Notes under the pieces: generated by a model | Told to the model about the DNA's origin: nothing | Databases searched by the model: none | What the model saw: the letters and a program-made list of their open reading frames with translations, nothing else | Translations under genes and position numbers: made by a program | Assembly: GCA_900768785.1 (NCBI GenBank) | Contig: CAAGEG010000130.1 | Location: 1 to 41,882 of the forward strand | Source of the DNA: an uncultured Prevotella sp. | Lineage (GTDB): Bacteria; Bacteroidota; Bacteroidia; Bacteroidales; Bacteroidaceae | Direction: 5' to 3' | Length of the DNA: 41,882 nt | Part shown: in pieces, positions 1 to 8,514 of the stretch | Numbering within the stretch: position 1 is the stretch's first letter | Layout of the letters: every line of letters starts with the position of its first letter

Positions 1-26
1 CTATGATGAAATCATTATAACTTAAA

Positions 27-48
27 CGGCTGTTCACTTAAACAGCCG
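27..48. terminator. Hairpin, possible terminator at the left edge
   Basis: A perfect 8-bp stem (CGGCTGTT / AACAGCCG) closes a 6-nt loop. There is no clear T-run on the plus side. On the minus side the stem is followed by TTTAAGTT, so it could end a minus-strand transcript or act in both directions. No gene is seen beside it within the window. Confidence 0.4.
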
Positions 49-145
49 GCATCTATAACTATTTTCAACTTATTAGTTCGGGTCAGTAGAAAATCAATGG
101 GAATAGGCATATAGTTTAGTGATTCGGAATAAGAAGAACTTTTCC

Positions 146-234
146 CCAGACTCATAATCCGGAGGTCTACGATTTCTTCCTTTCAGTCAGAGGGTCACGC
201 AAAACTCGACAAATCTCAAGCCCGGGCTGGTCCA
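146..234 (+). pseudogene. tRNA-Met-like relics (anticodon arm and 3' end, separated)
   Basis: Positions 146-162 resemble an elongator tRNA-Met anticodon arm: strands CCAGA and TCCGG (one mismatch) around a 7-nt loop CTCATAA with anticodon CAT, followed by AGGTC as in a variable loop. About 50 nt later, 215-234 reads like a tRNA 3' half: a T-loop-like CTCAAGC, then CCGGG, then CTGGTCC and a discriminator A. In a working tRNA these parts would be about 10 nt apart, and no 5' acceptor strand pairs with the 3' one. I read this as a decayed tRNA or as attachment-site copies left by a tRNA-targeting integrative element. This is inference from shape; covariance scoring was not possible. Confidence 0.3.
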
Positions 235-244
235 CGTTGAAAAT

Positions 245-278
245 AAAGGAGTTATGCAAATCACGCAACTCCTTTTTT
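245..278 (+). terminator. Rho-independent terminator
   Basis: AAAGGAGTT (245-253) pairs perfectly with AACTCCTTT (267-275) and runs into a T-tract ending at 278. It sits just after the tRNA-like 3' end, where the terminator of a tRNA or of a gene to the left would be expected. Confidence 0.75.
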
Positions 279-284
279 AATGTC

Positions 285-306
285 TGCGTAAACAATGCGT
301 AAACAA
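285..306. repeat. Tandem 11-bp direct repeat
   Basis: TGCGTAAACAA occurs twice back to back (285-295 and 296-306) with no mismatch, so the copies lie one helical turn apart. Such repeats beside a tRNA relic resemble arm-type integrase sites or a regulator site. No protein is assigned. Confidence 0.6.
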
Positions 307-311
307 ACTGA

Positions 312-353
312 TTGAGTTTATGCAAGTTACGTGCATGAATCTCAAATAAACTC
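312..353. repeat. Inverted repeat next to the 11-bp repeats
   Basis: GAGTTTAT (314-321) is matched by ATAAACTC (346-353). An inner arrangement, TTGAG (312-316) with CTCAA (341-345) and TGCA with TGCA, also pairs. Together with the tandem repeats this makes a compact structured non-coding patch of about 70 bp. From 360 to 575 I see only AT-rich sequence with no supported gene. Confidence 0.4.
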
Positions 354-579
354 TCTGATATTACGTTACACCTCCTTTATATATGTATTTTGGATTGTCG
401 ATAAAAGGAGTGTTAACAGTATTACTCAAACTTTCTTTTGATGATAGCCTATCTGTTTTCTTGTTGATCACAGAGTAGTTAAGAAAAAAGTCATGAAAAT
501 GGACGAAATGGGCTCACATTATTATATTTATGTCCTAAAATGCTTAAATGTTATAGAAATATTGAAGATGGGAGCACCT

Positions 580-614
580 TTTGATATTTTTTTGAAAATA
601 AATTATTAATTTTG
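580..614 (+). promoter_or_regulatory. Putative Bacteroidota promoter for the defence operon
   Basis: TAATTTTG (607-614) fits the -7 consensus TAnnTTTG. A TTTG lies at 580-583, but the 23-nt spacing is longer than the usual 19-21. It sits just upstream of the HTH gene at 638 and is the only good -7 match before the operon. Confidence 0.4.
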
Positions 615-637
615 TCTATCAAATTAAATAATTAAAC

Positions 638-841
638 ATGGAAGTTAAGGATATTAACAGGCTGAAAGTCGTTCTTGTAGAGAAGAAACGTACTGCTGCA
701 TGGCTTGCAGGCGAACTTGGAGTTTCTCCCGTCACTATCAGCAAATGGTGTTCTCAAAAGACACAGCCAAATCTAAAGACTTTGGCAAGAATCGCGGAAC
801 TACTCGAAGTTGATAAACGAGAGCTGTTGACAGAGAATTAG
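638..841 (+). CDS. Small XRE-family HTH transcriptional regulator
   Basis: This 67-residue protein is almost only a helix-turn-helix domain of the XRE/HTH_3 type. The recognition region is AAWLAGELGVSPVTISKWCS (about residues 20-39), followed by the family-typical LARIAELLEVDKRELL. It should bind DNA as a dimer in the cytoplasm. It is the first gene of the run, 61 bp before the restriction subunit gene and in the same direction, so by position it is a candidate controller of the restriction-modification operon, like the small control proteins of other systems. That role is inference. The start at 638 gives a complete domain and follows a plausible promoter. Confidence 0.85.
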   Translation: MEVKDINRLKVVLVEKKRTAAWLAGELGVSPVTISKWCSQKTQPNLKTLARIAELLEVDKRELLTEN

Positions 842-902
842 TATTTCTAAGTCGAAAAGTAGTTCCATTAGCATTTGGTCTAAGAAACAAGAAGAATAAC
901 GA

Positions 903-3620
903 ATGAAATTCAAATTAGAGAATCCCCAACACCAGATAACTGCCATACGTAGTGTGGTGGAGGTCTTCCGTGGCATGGAAAAGAACACTTATGACAATGC
1001 CCATAATGAAGACATCCATTCAAACGTATGCTCGCTTACATCACAGGAGCTGGCAGACAATATAAAAAGGGTTATAGAGGAAAATAATATACCCGAATCC
1101 CAATCACGCATCACAACTGGGAATGATGCTTGTATTGAGATGGAAACGGGTACAGGTAAAACCCTCACATACATTCAGACAGCATACGAGCTGAACAAGG
1201 AATATGGATTGACAAAATTCATAGTCCTTGTTCCGTCTGTCCCTGTTCGTCAAGGAGTAATAGACACCATAGATAATTTCAAGGAGCAGTTGGCCGACAA
1301 ATATGAGATCACTCCCAATGCCTTTGTCTATGACAGTTCAAAGTTGAGTCTATTGCGCGACTTTATCGTGGATGACACGCTTCAGATTATGGTAATGACC
1401 ATTGCGTCATTCAATTCTGAGGATAAGATATTGAATCAAGTTGAGCGTGAAGGTCTTTTCAATAACTTGCCATACCTCGATGCCATTGCCCAAACTCATC
1501 CTATCATCTTCATGGATGAGCCACAGGAAGGTATGGACACCGAGAACTCACAGAAATGGTTGGAGAAACTGAGCCCTCTCTTCAAATTCCGCTATTCAGC
1601 TACTCATGCGGTCAAGAAGAACGTACTCTATCAGTTGACCCCAGCAGAAAGCTATCGCCTTGGTTTGGTTAAGAAGTTGGAAGTGCTCACCGTGGCAGAG
1701 AGCAACGATGAAGCAACCTTGAAGATGGAACTCAGTTCTGTTCAAGCTACCAATGCTGCCCAACCAAAGGTAAAGCTCAAACTATGGAAACTCAAGAAGT
1801 CGGATTGCAAATTTGAGTTCAAGGATTCTGCATTCTTGAAGAAAGACGATAATCTTGCTGACAAAACTGGCAACGAGTCCTATCGCGACTTCACAATTAG
1901 CCGCATCTACAAGGCAATGTCTGATAAGAAATGGCATGTGGAATTCACCAATGGTACAAGCATTTCGGAGGGAGCGACCTCTGCAAACAAAGAAGAGGTA
2001 TGGGCATTGCAGCTTGAATGGCTGATTCGACGTCACTTTGAGAATCGCGGCAAACTTCGTCCTCAGGGCATCAAGAACCTTTCGCTTATCTTCATCGATC
2101 GTGTAGCGAATTACATGAGTACCGAGAGGCCAATTGTCAAGATGATCTTTGAGGAAAAGTACAAGCAGGTGTATGCTGAATTCAATAATGGTCAGCAGCC
2201 AACTGCCGAAGAGGTGACTGCCGTTCAAGGATTCTATTTTGCAAAAACTACAAGTGGAGAGTTTACTGACAACGAGAAGTCTTGCAGTTTCAACAAGGAA
2301 ATCTACGACGAGATTCTCCACAATAAGCAGAAACTCCTTTCGTTTGACAGTACGATTGAATTCATCTTCTCGCACTCTGCCCTTGGTGTTGGTTGGGACA
2401 ACCCTAACGTCTTTGGTATAGCCACACTCAATGAGAGTTATTCTGAAAACAAGAAACGTCAGGAGATTGGACGAGGATTGCGTATCTGTGTTAATCAGAA
2501 TGGCGAACGTGTCTATGACAAAGAGGATACACCAGACGATGAGATTCTTAATCAACTGACGGTAGTACCAAACGAGACATACGAAACGTTTGCACGTACT
2601 TATCAGAAGGAGAATGAAGATGCCTATGGTAAACCTGGTCCTAAGCCAAAGCATACCCATAAGGGAAAGCATAAGAACCGCGTGACGTTCAAAGTAAAGA
2701 AGGAGGAAACCTTCATGAATGTGTTCCGCAGGTTCTGGAAAACCATTGCAAGAAAGACTACCTATCGCGTTCACATGGATGAAGATATTCTGATTCAGAA
2801 AAGCATAGAAGCGTTGAATGGTATCAACATCAGTCAGTATGTGGCAGAGGTGAGCAGTTATAAGGTCAACGACATCACGAATGTGGAGAGTGCCGACTAC
2901 GAAGGTTCTGAGACATACAATCTACATGGTCACTTCACACCACAGGACTTGGTGGAAGACCTCAGCGAGAAAACTGGCCTATGCTACACTTCTATCATGC
3001 GTATTCTCTCACGCATCGATTCCAAGAAGGAGTACATAAAGAATCCTCCAGTCTTCATGGAGCAAGCAGCATTCAAGATTCGTCAGGTACAGCTTGACGA
3101 ATTGGTACGTTGTGCAGAATACGAACCCAACGGAAGCGAATATCCATTCAACTTCGAGGATTTCACTAAGGACGGTTGCGACAACTACGTGGATACACCT
3201 AATCATGGTGTTTGGGACAAGATGCTCTACGATAGTGGTTACGAAAAGGCTTTTGCGGAGGAAGCAGACAAGCCGATGAACTCAGAGGTTCTTTGCTTCC
3301 TGAAGTTCCCAACTTGGTATAAGATACCGACACCTATTGGCAGCTACGAGCCGGACTTTGGTGTTGTGCTCCACAAAAAGCAACTTTTAGGTGATCAAGA
3401 GGACAAGGAGTATTACTTCGTCGTTGAGATTAAGGGAACGGAGGACATTGATGACATCAAGGCCCTTACCCCACACGAAAAGGCAAGAATTCTCTTTGCT
3501 GTCAAGCATTTCCGTTCACTCGGCATCGAAGCTTACTACAAAGCGCCAATCAAAGAATATAATTCATTCAAGGCGAAAGCCAATGACACTATAAATAGCG
3601 AAAACAATGGAAACGTATAA
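903..3620 (+). CDS. res: Type III restriction-modification system, Res (helicase-nuclease) subunit
   Basis: The 905-residue product is a superfamily 2 DNA translocase fused to a nuclease. Walker A TGTGKT is at residues 82-87, and the Walker B/DExx box reads DEPQ (205-208), as in many Res-type helicases in place of DEPH. Motif VI is QEIGRGLR (520-527). The C-terminus carries a PD-(D/E)xK-like site: PDF around Asp818 and EIK at 842-844. In type III systems Res works only in complex with Mod and cuts near inversely oriented, unmethylated sites after ATP-dependent movement on DNA. Its 3' end overlaps mod by 14 nt, suggesting translational coupling. The gene lies before mod, opposite to the EcoP1I/EcoP15I order. 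All key motifs are present and it looks intact. Sampled sequence is about 50% GC. Confidence 0.95.
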   Translation: MKFKLENPQHQITAIRSVVEVFRGMEKNTYDNAHNEDIHSNVCSLTSQELADNIKRVIEENNIPESQSRITTGNDACIEMETGTGKTLTYIQTAYELNKEYGLTKFIVLVPSVPVRQGVIDTIDNFKEQLADKYEITPNAFVYDSSKLSLLRDFIVDDTLQIMVMTIASFNSEDKILNQVEREGLFNNLPYLDAIAQTHPIIFMDEPQEGMDTENSQKWLEKLSPLFKFRYSATHAVKKNVLYQLTPAESYRLGLVKKLEVLTVAESNDEATLKMELSSVQATNAAQPKVKLKLWKLKKSDCKFEFKDSAFLKKDDNLADKTGNESYRDFTISRIYKAMSDKKWHVEFTNGTSISEGATSANKEEVWALQLEWLIRRHFENRGKLRPQGIKNLSLIFIDRVANYMSTERPIVKMIFEEKYKQVYAEFNNGQQPTAEEVTAVQGFYFAKTTSGEFTDNEKSCSFNKEIYDEILHNKQKLLSFDSTIEFIFSHSALGVGWDNPNVFGIATLNESYSENKKRQEIGRGLRICVNQNGERVYDKEDTPDDEILNQLTVVPNETYETFARTYQKENEDAYGKPGPKPKHTHKGKHKNRVTFKVKKEETFMNVFRRFWKTIARKTTYRVHMDEDILIQKSIEALNGINISQYVAEVSSYKVNDITNVESADYEGSETYNLHGHFTPQDLVEDLSEKTGLCYTSIMRILSRIDSKKEYIKNPPVFMEQAAFKIRQVQLDELVRCAEYEPNGSEYPFNFEDFTKDGCDNYVDTPNHGVWDKMLYDSGYEKAFAEEADKPMNSEVLCFLKFPTWYKIPTPIGSYEPDFGVVLHKKQLLGDQEDKEYYFVVEIKGTEDIDDIKALTPHEKARILFAVKHFRSLGIEAYYKAPIKEYNSFKAKANDTINSENNGNV

Positions 3621-5574
3621 AGATCATATAACCATGTCGCCCGACCTCAATGCGGAGCGTCTTGAAACATTGCGTCAGCTCTTTCCTGATTGGTTCACTC
3701 AGGAAGGACACCTTGACGTAAATGAAGTGAAGAAAGCCGTCAATCCTGATAGTGTGGATGAAACGGAGCGTTACGAGTTCCGTTGGTTTGGCAAGTCAAA
3801 AGCAAAGCGTAATGCCTTTACTCCAACATGCGCTACTCTTCACTTTGACGAGGCTCGTAGTGTGAATGCGGACAAGACAGAAAATGTTATTATAGAAGGA
3901 GATAACCTTGAGGTTCTAAAGATACTTACTGCAAGTTATCGTAATAGCATAAAGTGTATCTATATTGATCCTCCATACAATGCAGATGCTCTTACAGCAT
4001 ACAATGACAATTTCAAACAAGAAAGGGCAAAGTATTGGGAGGAAAACGACATAACAGAAGATGGAATCTTTGTTGATACTGAAACAGTCCCAGAAGGTCG
4101 TAAACATAGCGTGTGGATGAGTGACATCTATTCGCGTCTTTTATGTGCCAGACATCTATTAACCGATGATGGAATACTCATCATATCTATCAATGATAAA
4201 GAGGTAACTCATCTTAAAAAGATTTGCGAAGACGTATTCTACCCTGAGAATTTTATTGCTCAATTTGTTTGGATGACGGATGGCAACTTTGATAATCAAG
4301 CAAAAGTGAAGACCTGTCATGAGTATGTATTGCTTTATGCAAAAGATGCCTCACGATTTGACTATCCTGATCTCGTCGATCCTAATGTTACTGATAAGAG
4401 CAAACTCAACAATCAGTTCATTCGCAACACCATTGTAAAAAATGGCCCAAAGAATCCGATTCAAACCATTACGTTAAAAGCGGGCTTCCCTGCTGAATTT
4501 GAATCAGGTGTATTTGAGGCTCAACAGAGCCATTGGCCACATCATGATGAGGATATTATTGTTGAGGACTTCAAAGTGGTAAAGGACGTTGAAATAAGAA
4601 GTGGTTGGGCTGCAAGAGGTCAATTTGACTCATTTATGCAAGAAGAAAACAATTGGCAGCCAGTAAAAGACACCAAGAATCAGGATAGTAGGTTTGTACT
4701 TACTCAAAGTGGTGGTATTGATTGCATCAAGGATAGAGGAATTAAAAGTCACGTTATTTCAGTTTTGCAGAATATGGGTGGAACTCAAAATGCAACAAGT
4801 GAGTTGGAAAGCCTTGGTATTTATGGTTTTGGTTATCCTAAGCCAACTCAACTTATGGAATACTTGCTGAAATTACAAAACGATAAAGATATTGTGGTTT
4901 TGGATTTTTACGCAGGATCTGGCACTACAGGACATGCTGTTGCCAATCTTAATCTTGCCGATGGTGGTTCTAGAAAGTACATCCTTGTTCAATTCCCTGC
5001 AGCTCTTCCAAAGGATAATAAAGCACGCAAATATGGTTTCAAGAAGATAAGCGATTTAACCATAGCCCGCAACAAGGCTGTAACAGAAAAGATTCAGAAA
5101 TCTTTTGAAGGAAAGTTTGTAACGCCAGAAGACCAGCGGCAGTTGGATCAATTGGGGTTCAAAGTTTTCACCCTTAGCAAATCGTCTTTCCCACGTGTTG
5201 ACTTTGCGCCCGATCCGACAAAGAACGAGGATGAGAACTTTGAACTCTTCAATAAGTACATTGCAGAGAAGGAGCAGCAACTGAACCTAGCATTCAACAA
5301 TGACGAGCTGATAACAGAGATACTCATTACTCGAGGCTTCATGCTGACCTACAAACTGGAGCGCCAGCCGAACTTTACCGCCAACGAAGTATATCTTGCC
5401 ACAGACGGCATAAAGACCGCCTACATCTGTGTAGATAACAATCTTGAAGATGCCACCGTTAATTACTTCATGGAGCACACCGACACCAAGTTCATCTGCA
5501 TAGAGCGTGCCCTCGACTCAACCAAGAAGTTCAACCTCAAAAAGAAAATGGAAGACAAGTTCTTCGCATTCTAG
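3607..5574 (+). CDS. mod: Type III restriction-modification system, Mod (N6-adenine methyltransferase) subunit
   Basis: The 655-residue protein is a beta-class DNA adenine methylase: the catalytic motif DPPYN (121-125) comes before the S-adenosylmethionine-binding motif DFYAGSGTTG (433-442). The region between them (about 200-400) should hold the target-recognition domain that sets specificity for both methylation and cleavage. The start used overlaps res by 14 nt; Met10 (3634) would avoid the overlap and is an alternative. Composition is mosaic: sampled 60-bp stretches near both ends are 45-48% GC, while most stretches between roughly 3.9 and 5.0 kb are about 32-40%. This fits replacement of the recognition module by recombination. 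I see no simple sequence repeat of the kind that makes some mod genes phase-variable. Confidence 0.95.
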   Translation: METYKDHITMSPDLNAERLETLRQLFPDWFTQEGHLDVNEVKKAVNPDSVDETERYEFRWFGKSKAKRNAFTPTCATLHFDEARSVNADKTENVIIEGDNLEVLKILTASYRNSIKCIYIDPPYNADALTAYNDNFKQERAKYWEENDITEDGIFVDTETVPEGRKHSVWMSDIYSRLLCARHLLTDDGILIISINDKEVTHLKKICEDVFYPENFIAQFVWMTDGNFDNQAKVKTCHEYVLLYAKDASRFDYPDLVDPNVTDKSKLNNQFIRNTIVKNGPKNPIQTITLKAGFPAEFESGVFEAQQSHWPHHDEDIIVEDFKVVKDVEIRSGWAARGQFDSFMQEENNWQPVKDTKNQDSRFVLTQSGGIDCIKDRGIKSHVISVLQNMGGTQNATSELESLGIYGFGYPKPTQLMEYLLKLQNDKDIVVLDFYAGSGTTGHAVANLNLADGGSRKYILVQFPAALPKDNKARKYGFKKISDLTIARNKAVTEKIQKSFEGKFVTPEDQRQLDQLGFKVFTLSKSSFPRVDFAPDPTKNEDENFELFNKYIAEKEQQLNLAFNNDELITEILITRGFMLTYKLERQPNFTANEVYLATDGIKTAYICVDNNLEDATVNYFMEHTDTKFICIERALDSTKKFNLKKKMEDKFFAF

Positions 5575-5582
5575 TTTGTATA

Positions 5583-8480
5583 ATGAATAGTTTTCGTGAA
5601 ATAGTTTGCTTTATAGCTTCTCCTGGGGATACTCAGGAGGAGCGTAAAGCCTGTGTTGAGGTTTTTGAAGATATAAACCACGGAATTGGGAAGTCTTTAG
5701 GATTTTGTCTGTCTCCATTTCGTTGGGATTATGAAGTGTATCCTAGCGTTGGCGAATATGGTCAACAGGTTATCAATGAGCAAGCAGATGGCAAATATGA
5801 TCTGTTTGTTGGCATTATGAAAACTCGCTTTGGATCACCGACTCCGAATGCGGGATCAGGAACAGAAGAAGAGTTTAATATCGCATACGAAAAATTCCAA
5901 AAAGGTGAAATAGACAATATATTCTTCTATTTTGGAAATCCAACATTGTCTTTAAATGATATAGACCTTGTTCAAACTCAACAAGTAAGAAACTTTAAAA
6001 AACGTTTAGAAGAACTTGGGGTCGTTTATCTGGAATATACTGATATTGCAAATTTCAAGTCACAATTAAAAAAGAATCTTGAAGACTATTTCAATGCCAA
6101 CAAACCCAATAAAGGGAAAAGAAAAAAACAAAAGAACAATTCAGAAGACATAGTGAAGTCAAAAGTTTCATTCTTTGACTACAGAAAACTGTGGGAAGAT
6201 GTCATTCACAGTAAGGAGTTATCAAAAAATCTACTTGGTAGAATCAAGAAGATGAGCATATTGTGCCGATTCCCCAAAGTAATATTTCCTCAGGAGAATG
6301 TAATAAATCAACTTATGAGGAAGGAACCTCTTACTGAAGATAAAGCTTTTTTGTTTGCACTTGCTGTTAAAGATATTGGGCAGATTCCAAGTTATTATGT
6401 GAATTACCATAAAGATGACGCAGAGCTGAACAAACAACCTATGTGGATAAAACTATTAGAACGCGAGAAATCACTTCATGGTTCTTCTGATTTACTTGTT
6501 TGTTCTAAAGAGGATTGGGCAAAATACGAGCAGATACAACGTACTTTATTTCATCTTGATTTTACGAAAGCAAAGGAACTCATAACAAATTGGGATGCCA
6601 AGGGCTTTTGGGTACAGAATAAAGCTATGCGTATGGCTATGTATGATGATCTTCTCAAGGAAGCTCAAACCCGATTGGATGAAGCTATAAAAGAAGAAAA
6701 GAATCCATCTGAGAAATTATACGAAACGGTTATTGCCAACTTTATCTCAAGAAGGTGGCCACAACCATATAGCGTAGATGAGTTCTGGAGATATGGGTTG
6801 GACAGTCAAGGTGACATGCTCAACTACATGATGTCATCGCTTCATAAAAAAAATGAAAAGCCTAAGAGAAGAGGATGGATTGGCTCTTCATGGAATTTCG
6901 GTAGTAATCACGGGGATTATGTTAAGAGTTTGAGAATTCTGCAATACATAATTGATTCTGGTATTTATGTTTCATTGCCAGGGACATACATGCTGGATGT
7001 TGCCAACTGGTATGTAGTATTTGAAAACCTGTATGAGCATTTTCCATATCCATGTTTCTTCTATTCAATTCAGTACAATGACAAGGACGTACAAAGACGA
7101 ATAGGAGAAGATTTAGCATATAATAAAGATCTTTTAGAGTTCAATAGGGACATCCTGATGAAATCTTTGGCGGCAATAAAATCCCCAGATACTCCTCATT
7201 ATTTTAAGAAAGGTATTCTCAATATTACCGCAATGCTGTATATTTGCGTAGATGAATCAATTTGGTTTGATAAGTTCAATGATTGTATCTTTGAGAATTT
7301 CGTAAAAGGCCTGAACGCAATAAAGGATTCTGACGAATTACTGTTTAATATAAAATTCGCTTTGGGAAGTATAAAGGATCCCCAAAATATTGACAAGGTG
7401 TTTCAACAACTTGTTCCAAGATATTCTACAAACGAGAAAGTTGTCTCAGATATTATTGTCAACAATTTACATATTAATCGCATTAGGCAAAAAAGGGTGG
7501 TCAACGATACATTTTTATTTCCAGATGTGTTGAATCGTGATTGTCTTGACTTATTGGATGTACTGAATAAGGATGGTTTCTTGTCACCACAATGTATAGA
7601 ACAGATATGCGAAATCGTGTGCAAAACAAGTGTTGACGCTATTCCGCACGACAGAGTGGCATTGTTCCAATTATTTAATCTCGTTAAAGGCAACACAAAT
7701 GCTGTAAAAAGAATAAAGCAATGTTTCCTATCTATGAACATTTGGCATTGTGGTGTGTTAAGTGATGGTGAATTTGGATGGACAGAACCTATGTATATCA
7801 GACTCAATCTCCTAAATGACAAAATCGTTTGGTCAGATGAAGAGTTTGAAATTATCAAAGACAACCTCATCCACAATGTAGGCAAATATGATCAAGCACA
7901 TAAATCTCTGCATGAAGATAATTTCATGAAGAATGTTCAAGTTCGTTATCTATCAGATATGCTGAAGTTTATTGACGGGCTACCTTTTGAAAGACAATTG
8001 GTTCTACATAATACTCGTAAGGATGTTGAAAGGCTCTTTCATGATAGGACACAATACGAAGATAATATAGATTTATTGATGTCATCTCAATCGGCAGATG
8101 TGGATTATGCATTTGGAAATATCGTTGATGGTATTACCCATAATGGAATAGATTCGTACATAAGTGACATTGATTTTGTGATTGACCGTGCAATTATGAA
8201 GACGCCAACAGCGCTAACTCGCAATTTAAGGTGCATAATCTTTATTGTAGAAACCCAAACAGAACAGATGATAAATCGTGGATATGCAAAGAAACTGACT
8301 AAAATGCTAGAAGTGTATAAAGATTCAAAATCGTGGGATTTGTTAGATTTGCGTTTCGCATTTAACTATCTATATTCCATTGCAGAAGTATTAAAACAAC
8401 AAAATATATCAAACGAGGTTATCAACTACTGGATGGAAGATGATTTTGTCAAACGATTTGTATTTGATAAGTCTGAATAA
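5583..8480 (+). CDS. Large protein with DUF4062/TIR-like N-terminus and long helical C-terminus; putative defence effector
   Basis: 965 residues. Residues 1-160 look like a DUF4062-type domain, a Rossmann-like fold related to TIR: strand VCFIASPGDTQEER (8-21), YDLFVGIMKTRFGSPT (72-87), SGTEEEF (92-98) and IFFYFGNP (113-120). A Lys/Asn-rich linker (about 165-177) follows. The rest has no motif I can name, no Walker A and no membrane segment. Around 325-370, a W....W....A pattern with spaced leucines recalls the TPR-like repeats of SIR2- or STAND-associated defence proteins. The gene starts 8 bp after mod, so it is co-transcribed. It is AT-richer (a sampled window is 35% GC) than res and the AlbA_2 gene, suggesting separate arrival. 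I infer a sensor-effector; DUF4062 assignment is by eye and no activity can be read off. Confidence 0.7.
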   Translation: MNSFREIVCFIASPGDTQEERKACVEVFEDINHGIGKSLGFCLSPFRWDYEVYPSVGEYGQQVINEQADGKYDLFVGIMKTRFGSPTPNAGSGTEEEFNIAYEKFQKGEIDNIFFYFGNPTLSLNDIDLVQTQQVRNFKKRLEELGVVYLEYTDIANFKSQLKKNLEDYFNANKPNKGKRKKQKNNSEDIVKSKVSFFDYRKLWEDVIHSKELSKNLLGRIKKMSILCRFPKVIFPQENVINQLMRKEPLTEDKAFLFALAVKDIGQIPSYYVNYHKDDAELNKQPMWIKLLEREKSLHGSSDLLVCSKEDWAKYEQIQRTLFHLDFTKAKELITNWDAKGFWVQNKAMRMAMYDDLLKEAQTRLDEAIKEEKNPSEKLYETVIANFISRRWPQPYSVDEFWRYGLDSQGDMLNYMMSSLHKKNEKPKRRGWIGSSWNFGSNHGDYVKSLRILQYIIDSGIYVSLPGTYMLDVANWYVVFENLYEHFPYPCFFYSIQYNDKDVQRRIGEDLAYNKDLLEFNRDILMKSLAAIKSPDTPHYFKKGILNITAMLYICVDESIWFDKFNDCIFENFVKGLNAIKDSDELLFNIKFALGSIKDPQNIDKVFQQLVPRYSTNEKVVSDIIVNNLHINRIRQKRVVNDTFLFPDVLNRDCLDLLDVLNKDGFLSPQCIEQICEIVCKTSVDAIPHDRVALFQLFNLVKGNTNAVKRIKQCFLSMNIWHCGVLSDGEFGWTEPMYIRLNLLNDKIVWSDEEFEIIKDNLIHNVGKYDQAHKSLHEDNFMKNVQVRYLSDMLKFIDGLPFERQLVLHNTRKDVERLFHDRTQYEDNIDLLMSSQSADVDYAFGNIVDGITHNGIDSYISDIDFVIDRAIMKTPTALTRNLRCIIFIVETQTEQMINRGYAKKLTKMLEVYKDSKSWDLLDLRFAFNYLYSIAEVLKQQNISNEVINYWMEDDFVKRFVFDKSE

Positions 8481-8514
8481 TAGGAATTATTGATTATCAG
8501 TTAAACGAGAATAC

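Noticed and set aside
205..208. DEPQ in place of DEPH in Res (residue numbers of the protein) as a loss of function
   Set aside because: DEPQ is common in Res-type helicases of this group and the other motifs are intact.
146..234. Functional tRNA-Met
   Set aside because: The anticodon arm and 3' half are about 50 nt too far apart and no 5' acceptor strand pairs with the 3' one.
1782..2774. Long open frame (330 codons) on the minus strand inside res
   Set aside because: It is a mirror of the highly coding res frame, has no recognisable domain, and its residues look like antisense of charged plus-strand codons.
3607..5574. Phase-variable mod gene
   Set aside because: No homopolymer or short tandem repeat able to shift the frame is visible in mod.
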